From NCBI GenBank assembly GCA_016490735.1, contig JAEMWC010000122.1, positions 585,001 to 649,000 on the forward strand: a stretch of DNA of 64,000 nt. Reading direction: 5' to 3'. Positions 54,001 through 63,000 of the stretch are shown piece after piece; position 1 is the first letter of the stretch, and every line of letters begins with the position of its first letter. The stretch is from Pachyseris speciosa (Eukaryota > Cnidaria > Anthozoa > Scleractinia > Pachyseridae). Under the pieces are notes generated by a model. It was not told the origin of the DNA. It saw only the letters and a list, made by a program, of their open reading frames with translations, and searched no databases. The translations under genes and the position numbers were made by a program.

Positions 54001-57000
54001 ATCAATTACATAATGCAGCTATTGTTCAACCGAATACATGTAGTTCCCTTAAGCAAATGCACTCAGCCACATTGAGTTAATCAAGAATCGAAATGGTGCA
54101 GTCCTCTTGTAAACAAAACAACGAAGATCGATTGTGAATGATTGATGTTCCTTACTCCCGTTAGCGCTGAAATGACAACTTTTATTGGCTCTGTCATTGA
54201 TATGTGAAATGGTCGTGTTTTCTAAATTCGTTAGGAAAATTAAGTGCTAGTTTGCTTTCAGATCACAAATTTGCATAAAACTGCAAAACACACAAATTCA
54301 CTCGTTAATTGTTTCTCGCTTGAGAAACCATGGAAAACCCAAAGCAGAATGGAGTTCTATGGTGGCCTAGAACTGCCATAAGGATTTTTGGTGTTTTTTA
54401 TTTTTATTTTATTTTTTTTCATCCTTTTCTTTTATATTTCTTTTATTTTACTTATTCAGTTGATTGTTTTTGTTTTATTTCATTTCATTCGTTTGATTTG
54501 ATTTTATTTCATTTTCAAAAACAATTTCTTATGAAAATAAAATTAATAATAAAAGCAAATAAAAACGCTTTGTCTAAAATGAAACAAGAGGCTACAATTA
54601 GCCTAAACCCGGGCTTGTAAAAAAACAGTATTGTATCCCTAACTTAGTGCTAAACAAAAGAATAGAGGGAAGTCTGTCTTTCTTACATCGGACGCATTGT
54701 GTTTAGCTTGTGTTGGAGTCTATTTCTTTAGACCCCTATCAACATTTATTCCTCTAAAATACAGCTCAACAGTAATTATAACACTTGTAAAAAATATTTC
54801 TAAAAGAACAAGAAAAAGAGAAACAGAAAAATAAAGCCCGTGATATATACCACTAAAAAAGCTAAAAGACATCAAACCCGGGTTAGCTGTGTCACAGGCA
54901 AGAACAGTGACCTTTAGGCCACAGAGGTTTATCCTTTTGCAAGGTGATAAAAATAGTGTATTGATTCCAAAAAAAAAACTAAGCACACTTGTTTTCGCTT
55001 CGATGGATAATTGTTTGAGAAAGGAAACGCTTATCGAACGATGTAGGATTTTTTCGCATAAACGTTAATGGAGTACGTCTCGGTGAAATGTGAGTAGAAA
55101 ATTAATTAGCAGAGTGAAACTGTTTACAAACACTTCTCCTTTGTCGTCTCATGTTATTATAATCGGCTCCAAAGCACAAGACCTAGAAAACTCAGACCCA
55201 CCCCCCCAAACTGTAAAAACTCAAACCCCTCATAAACGGCGATAATTCATTTTGCCCACGTTTATTTCACTTTGAAAATTTGTATAGTTGTGAGGGGGTC
55301 TGAGTTTTCCAGTTTGGGGGAGGGGGGGTGGGGGGGGGGGTCTGAGTATTCTAGGTCTCGTGCTCCGGAGCCGATTATAATAACGTGAAGTGTTTGTTAT
55401 CTGCGATAAATAGACGGTGTAACATTTCAGCGCACTGAACGGCGATAATTTATTTTGTCCACGTTTATTTGACTTTGAAAATTTGTATAGTTTTGAGGGG
55501 GTCTGAGTTTTCCAGACTTAGGGGGGGGGGTGGCGGGGGGGGGCTGAGTTTTCTAGGTCTGAGGTCTGAGTTTTCTAGGTCTGAGTTCTCCAGACACCCG
55601 ATACGGGGAACACGGCGGCAATCCATCTGGAGTTAAATTTTGGTCATGTTAAAAGCTTTCTTCTCGCTGTTGAACTTGCAAACATTCGTATAGACACTTC
55701 TCTTAACATATTAGTTGTTCAGACTTCAAAGACACAAGGTGAATCGACGTTTTCCAATACGTGACAACAGGCATCATTCTTGCTGTTGATATGAGATTTA
55801 CACTTCCGAATCACTCGGCTGGGAAAGGTCAAACTCCCTTTGTCTGTAGTCTCTAATTTTTGGCGCTCCCCTCGCGTCGCGTCTCCTCGCAACTTCGCGC
55901 GCGCACGTGGCCCCAAAATCCGTCGCCAAAATTAGAGACTACTCGCAATCTCGTGAAGCAGTCCATCTGCCATTAAGTTTACTCATGTTAAAAGCTTTCT
56001 TCTCGCCGTTGAACTTGCAAACATTTGCATAGACACTTCTCTTAACATATTGTTTGTTCAGACTTCAAAAGCCACAAGATGAATCGACATTTTCCTGTAC
56101 GTGACAACACGCATCACTGTTGTTAAAAATAGTTAGCGCTTGCGCAGAAACGCCGGAAGTGCCATTTGTGGATGATACTCGACGACGAAAAAGAATAAGC
56201 GTCGGTAGTTTAAGACCCGGGCGCCGCGCGAGACGCGCGCAGCCCGGGTAATTAATATGAAAGTAAAGTCAATTGAAAATAAATTAAATTAAAAGCAAAT
56301 GAAAATTTTATCATCGCTTTAAATTTAATTTGTTTTCAATTGACTTTACTTTCATATTAATTTCATTTTTAGACAAAGCATTTTTATTTGGTTTAATTTT
56401 ATTTTCATAAGAAATTGTTTTTGAAAATGAAATTAAATCAAGTCAAATGAATGAAATGAAATAAAACAAAAACAATAAACTGAATAAGTAAAATAAAAGA
56501 AAATATAAAAGAAAAAGATGAAAAAAACACCAAAAATCCTTATGGCAGTTCTAGGCCACCAAAGAGTTCATTTCATTTCCTTCTTTTTGCACGAATAATC
56601 TTATCATCTAGAAATTTGAAGTTCATCTGACAATGGTGAAGTTAGAGTAGTTAATTAAGACTTATGTGAAATGTTTATTTGACACACCGGCACTCAATCG
56701 AATATTTCTACTTCGAAAGAACGAAAAACATTTTCCTGGGCATATCTTTGTAAAGTTGCGCTCCAGTAGAGTTTGCCCTCGTAAAAAGATTTGCTGAAGA
56801 GTATGATAGTTCAGAAGCCTTGCACATGCTGAGTTTACTTGGGTCGGTCGATCAATCAAAAAGAACTATAAGCTTATCTCACAACTCAATCTGCTTTTAA
56901 TTTACCCAATTTACAGGGGTTTCATTAGAAGCCGGCAACCGGCGAAAATCGCTGCCTACTTTGTCACAATATACCTCTTTCCGCCACCTACTTTGTCCAT

Positions 57001-60000
57001 ATTCTCACTAAAATTATTAAAAAAATTAATCAGGTTGCCGCCTACTTTAGTTAGCTTAGACGGCTATTTAAAAAATTATTGAAACCCCTGAATTTACCCC
57101 TCAACTGCCATGCCAACTCTATGTTTAGAGCTTTTCTTGAGGTACACAAATGAATATGACCAATTGAAAATATATCTATAGGGTTCATACTCTTTCTTGG
57201 ACTAAAAAATTCAAGGACTTTTCAAGGACATTCCAGGGTACAATTCCAAGTTTTCAAGCACGCCATCCAGTAAAAAATGCCATTAGAATGTGATACTAGA
57301 TGATCGGGTTTAAGGGATAACTGCCAGATTTGTTCAAGTCTAAGTATGGCGTTTTGTTGCGGACAAAAATCCCCCAACAAAAAGAAGTGACTTACTTGGA
57401 GAAATAAACAGTGAGATTAAAAAAAATGAGGTCAATTAAATGAAATTTATTTTTACTTCAAAAAAATAATAATGGTCCACAATTTGAGAAAAAAATGTAG
57501 TTCTAACTCTAAAAATTAAGCCAAGTTTCGAAAAAATATGGCTGACACAAAAATTCAGTCAACCGGAAAAATTAACATCGAAAAAAAAAAATAGTCGAGA
57601 GGAAGCGGAAACTGATTTGCGCCTCAACCAAATGTAAGGAGCATATCCTTTTATGGTATTACAGAAAGTGATGTTCTATGCATATGAGAATGTAAGAATT
57701 CTTCACGCGGGAATTCCTCAAAGCAGCAAACATGGCCGGTAACTCGCAATCTGCTTGTTCTGTTCAAGAAATTGTCAATGTGGTCATAAACAACTTGAAC
57801 CGCTTGCCTCAACAAGAAAATTCACTTCAAACCTCAGCAGCAAGTATTTCCAATGGTAACGAGGTATCAGTGACTTCTGAACTAAACCGGGCCTTCCGAA
57901 TACCATGGGCATCAACAAGCGTGAACGTGATTGGAAGTAAATCTAATTTTGCGAGTGTGTCTTATACCTCACCACAAGCCCACTGAAACCTTTCAATATA
58001 CACACTTCAACTCATGCCACCCCCCAGGCGTGAAAAATGGTTTCATGAAAGGCGAAGCAATAAGGCCACTTCAGTAGGACTAACTCTTCGAAAACAACAT
58101 TTGAAGAGAGTCTTGTGAAATTCAAACAACGCCTGAGAGCACATGGCTATCCAAAAACAATAATAGAAATGTGTCTGTCAGGGGTCAACTTTGCCTCCAG
58201 ATCGCCTCTAAAACAAAAGAAAAAAGATAACGAAAGACTTGTTGATGGTACACTGGAGTTTTATACAAAATCAGCCACTGCTGAGAATGATTTATCCTAA
58301 AATTCCGTTAATATCATACAAAAGAGGTAAATCTCCAACCTCGTTCCCAGGGCTTTTCTCCGCCCTAGGAATGAGGTTGGTAAATCTCTTAAAGACACAC
58401 TCGTCAGAGCGAAAATATAATTTCTTAGGCTCTAATGCGAGGCAACCACAAGAACCACACTGAAGGAGTCCGTTCAGGCCTGTCATTTACTTCCAATCTT
58501 GCCCATACACCTCACAAAAATGGGCTATCAAAGTTGACAGTGTTTGCTCGCATTCTTCTAATCGATGGCCCAAAAATTCTGAGGTACCAGGAGAAGCTGA
58601 AATCAACTGTTCTTCTGAACATATGATATGATCATTCTTCCCAAGGAAAGAAAGAAGTCTTCAAAGTTGGGAAGCCAACGCGCCATTTTGCTTCTGACCG
58701 CACGTAGTCTAGCGAAGCCTACACATCACTTCCTGTAATGCCATATAAGGATATGCTCCTTACATCTGGTTGAGGCGCAAATCAGTTTCCGCTTCCTCTC
58801 AACTAGTTTTTTTTTCTAAGTTAATTTTTCCGGTTGACTGAATTTTTGCATCAGCCATATCTTTTCAAAACTCGGCTCAATTTTAAGAGTTAGAACTACA
58901 TGTTTTCTTAAATTGTGGACCATTATTATTTTTTTGACGTAAAATTTCATTTAATCGACCTCATTTTTTTTAATCTCACTGCTTATTCCTCCAAGTAAGT
59001 CACTTCTTTTTGTCAGGGGATTTTTGTCCACATGAAACACCATATCTAAGTCTTTTCTAGTTCTTCCACTAAGTGGAAACAGTCAAACAGCAAATTTCAA
59101 GGTTTTTCAAGGACCCAATGTACTTTTAACAGACTTTCAAGGCCTTGGATTTTGATTTTCAAATTCAAGGACTTTCAAGGTGCGTGCGAACCCTGTGCTT
59201 TGGTAACAATATGCATTAAACTTAGATTACCCCCTATAAAGACGCTTGCAAAACAATTTTGTGTGCTTGGCTCTGATGAAACAACATGAATGAAAACAAA
59301 TATGCCGTGTGCAAACATTTTCAATTTTCAAACAGCTGACTATACAGAACCAGATGAATACATGTAGAAAGCTGAACAAAAGTTAAGCATCAGTCACAAA
59401 TGAGCCAAAAATTGGCGGTTTGATGTGTAAGAAGAAGCTTGTAATCCAATGGAAGAAAATTAATTGAATACATAGCGAGAAATTAGCTGCGCTCACTGCG
59501 GTAGAATTCCTCTTTATGTCTCCACTTCGAAAGAATGAAAATGTGTAACCGTGTTCATGTGCATCATACTGTGTATATAGTTTTCTTAAGTTAATCCCAG
59601 ACCCGGACCCGGACCCGGACCAGGCGTCAAGTAGGTTGAGTTTGTTGGTTCTCTACTCTTCTCCAAGAGGTTTTTCTCTGGGTGCTCCAGTTTTCCCCTC
59701 TATTTGATTTGATTTGGTTCTACTTGATTTAGAGTTGATTTGATTTAATCTCCTCAATTAGCAGAGCACCTGTGCTTGGCTAGAAATATTTGAGACTTTA
59801 ATATTCAGTTGTTATTATCATTATTATAATGATGCACCTAAATCTGAGATAGGCTATTATACACAAAGGCTGAAACTAAACGTACAGCAGTAGGTAATAG
59901 GAGAGGGGATTCTTTACCTTGGTACCAGTATGTCATCTGTTTTGTATTATTCACTAACTCCAACAAATACAATGACAAACAGTGTCCCAGCAATGCCTGC

Positions 60001-63000
60001 TGAAGCCCACTTTCAGCCTCTATAATAAATGCAATATTTGAGTTCACACTTTCCTTGTCCACCTTATGGGCTGCCTATTATTCAACAAAGAGAAAATCAT
60101 ATAAACATGACATCCTTTACAAAACATTTAGGTATGTTGAGTAATTGGGCTTCATTGAATGGTACAAAACACTGATACTCTGTACGTGCTAGTATTAGGT
60201 TTGTTTTTTCCATGATATGGAGGCTTAAAAATAACATCCAGATCGGCCTGACCTAAATGCCTTGAGCTGAACCTCCATGTAAATAAGTGCAAAAGTAACA
60301 AATGATGTAAAAGTAAGATATGAATCTTCAGGAGTGTCTCTAATCTAAGGGTTGTACTGGCTCTCAATTACAGCCCAGATTCTTACTAGGTAAAAAAATC
60401 AAATAAACACATTCCAACCCTGTGTAGATGGCATGAAGTAATGTCAACAACTTTTTCTTACATACATGTAGTTTTCTTACATGTGTATTTCAGCATTGAT
60501 TTGTGAAGGTCTTGAGGGAGAACAAACACAAAAACTTGAAATAATAGTAGATGAAGGCAGAGACTAAGATTTGTGAGCATATTTTTTCTTTACTAAATGT
60601 CTTCCTCGAGTTTTAAGATTTCATTTTCAACAAGACAAAGCTTTTATACTTAAGAACATTTACAGTACAGCTCGGAGATAAGTGAACTACGCAGACGCAA
60701 AATATACGCGGGTTTTTTGCGTATAAAATTTTTTTTGACGCGTCTAAAATTGCGTATCCTATATGCGTCTGGCCTTTGTTATTCATAACCATAAGTTCTC
60801 TTTGTGTGTAATTGTTTTCGGAAACAAAAGAATTAATACCAGCCGCTGAGAAGCAAAAAATCTGCATAATCTTGAAGACATCGGAGTGCCGGCGAGCGTG
60901 AATAATTGTGCCATCACAATAAACAAAAATGTGACATCTCTGATTCTACAAGGCGCACATAGACGATTGAAACGGCAAAATACTCTGTCTTAAATGCTGA
61001 ATTTCGTTATCGAAGTGCTTCTGACGTGCTATTTATTGACGAGTTGTTTCTTCGAAAGCACGCACCGGCGAGCATGAATAATTGTGCTGTCACAACAAAC
61101 AAAATTTTGATATCGCTGGTTCTACAAGGCACACATACAGTGTAGATGATTGGAACAGCAAAATACTCTGTCTTAAATGCTGAATTTTGTTATTGTAGTG
61201 CTTGTGGCGCGTCGTTTATTGACGAGTTGTTCCTTTGAAAGCAAAGTTTCTAAAGTGTTTCTCTTTTCATCGCGAACCGGCGAGCGTGAATAATTGTGCC
61301 GTCACAACAAACAAAAATGTGACATCTCTGGTTCTACAAGACGCACACAGATGATTGAAACTTCAAAATAATCTGTCTTAAATGCTGAATTTTGTTAGAA
61401 AAGTGCTTATGATGCGCCAGTTATTGACGAGTTGTTTCATTCAAAGTAAAGTGTTTATAATGTGTTTTCTCTTTTCATCACGCGCCACCGAGCGTGAATT
61501 GTGCTGTGACAACAAACAAAAATGTGGCATCTCTGGTTCAACAAGACACAGAGACGATTAAAGTGACAAAATACTGTCTTAAACACTGAATTCCATTAGA
61601 AATGTTCTTATGATGTGCCATCTTTGAAGAGTATAGATTATTTATTTAGCATGTGCCGACAAGCATGAATTCACAATGAACAAAATTATTTAATGTTCTA
61701 CAAGGCGCCACGAGTGAAACGGCAAAAATGCTGTCATTAACTTGAATATTCGGTGTATACTGTAGACAACGAGTAAGCTCATACATACTAATGAGCCATT
61801 TTGTGTCTGTGATAGACGTGTATATAAACTGTTTTTGACTCGTCTATGCGCACTGTGTATGCGCGTTTTTTGCGTATATTTTGGTTTGCTTATCTGTGAG
61901 CTGTACTGTATTCACCTGTTTGTGCGAATTTTTCAAATAATTATTATTCTTTAGTTTATTTCTATATGTTTGCTATCAAATAATCACATTTTTTCTTTAC
62001 ATTTATTGCTCCAAGATATATTTGAAGTTCAATTTCATTGTAAGTCTACCCCTTTCCCCTGAGATTTATGGACAGTATTTCTCTTTAAGCTAAATTTTAA
62101 CTGTGATAGTGTTACAGAGTAGTGCACACAAAAAGACTACTTGCAAACCAGTTTGCCTCAGTCATTCATCTTCACAAAAGGAAAAACAGCAGGAAAAAAC
62201 CCTCAGCCCTCGGCCTTGGGTCGTACTCAAGACCTTAAGCACAGTTTTCCCCATATGTTCTCAAACTCATTAAAAGGCTCAACTACAGAATACAGGGCCA
62301 CTTATTTACATACCATTGAATAACAATAGTGTCCATTGTTATATGCTTCATTCTACAAAAGCCTCCAACACATGTAAATGAGGTGGACCAAAGTGGCCCT
62401 GAATTCTGTAGTTACTTCCATTAATCTTGATACCCAATGAAACACCAGATCAAAATCTTAAGGGTTTTGATTTGAGTTCAAGACCGTGTTTGATCTCAGG
62501 TTAAACACCTGCATTTCTAATGAGATTTTTTAATACAATCACAAATTGAAAATAATGTTGACAACAAAATTATTTCTGAAATACAGATTTAGTTTGATAC
62601 CACCGAAATGTTCCATAATGGTCTTGAGTAGATCTTTCTCTCCTGACGTCCTTCTCCATTACCATAGCAAATTTTCTAAGTTAACAATTCTAAGTGACTT
62701 CATAACTCTTTTCTTAATATCTGAGTCGAGAGCTTCGCATCCTTGTGTAAATCGCAGCCTTTAAACAGCCTGGCTCTATAACAGAAACTTTTGAATACCC
62801 GAGTAATTTGCCATTCGTCAAAATAGTTTAAGCCTACTGGCTCTTATACTTCATTGACGGGTGACAGCTTTCTTGACCAAATTCTCATTTTCGTAGACCA
62901 TATTCGACATTTACAACACATTCTTGTCAAAAGGACAAAAATCTAATACTGAATAATTCTGTATTGTTTCATTTGAGAAGTCATATCAAAACCTAGTGCT

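Larger units (their letters stand above)
54325..56580. repeat. 2.2-kb region bounded by ~240-bp inverted repeats
   Basis: TGGTGGCCTAGAACTGCCAT (54360) with its downstream poly-T-rich arm is mirrored at about 56370-56562 (ATGGCAGTTCTAGGCCACCA). The interior holds smaller foldbacks and a direct duplication. Probably a composite DNA-transposon derivative. Confidence 0.6.

Noticed and set aside
60152..60367. 71-codon minus-strand frame near a RUBCN exon ([20 protein letters not shown])
   Set aside because: It does not resemble RUN-domain sequence and no phase-compatible splice sites join it.
62560..62780. Minus-strand frame around [20 protein letters not shown] as the missing RUN exon
   Set aside because: It lacks the YWxFV motif and usable splice signals, and it stops shortly after.
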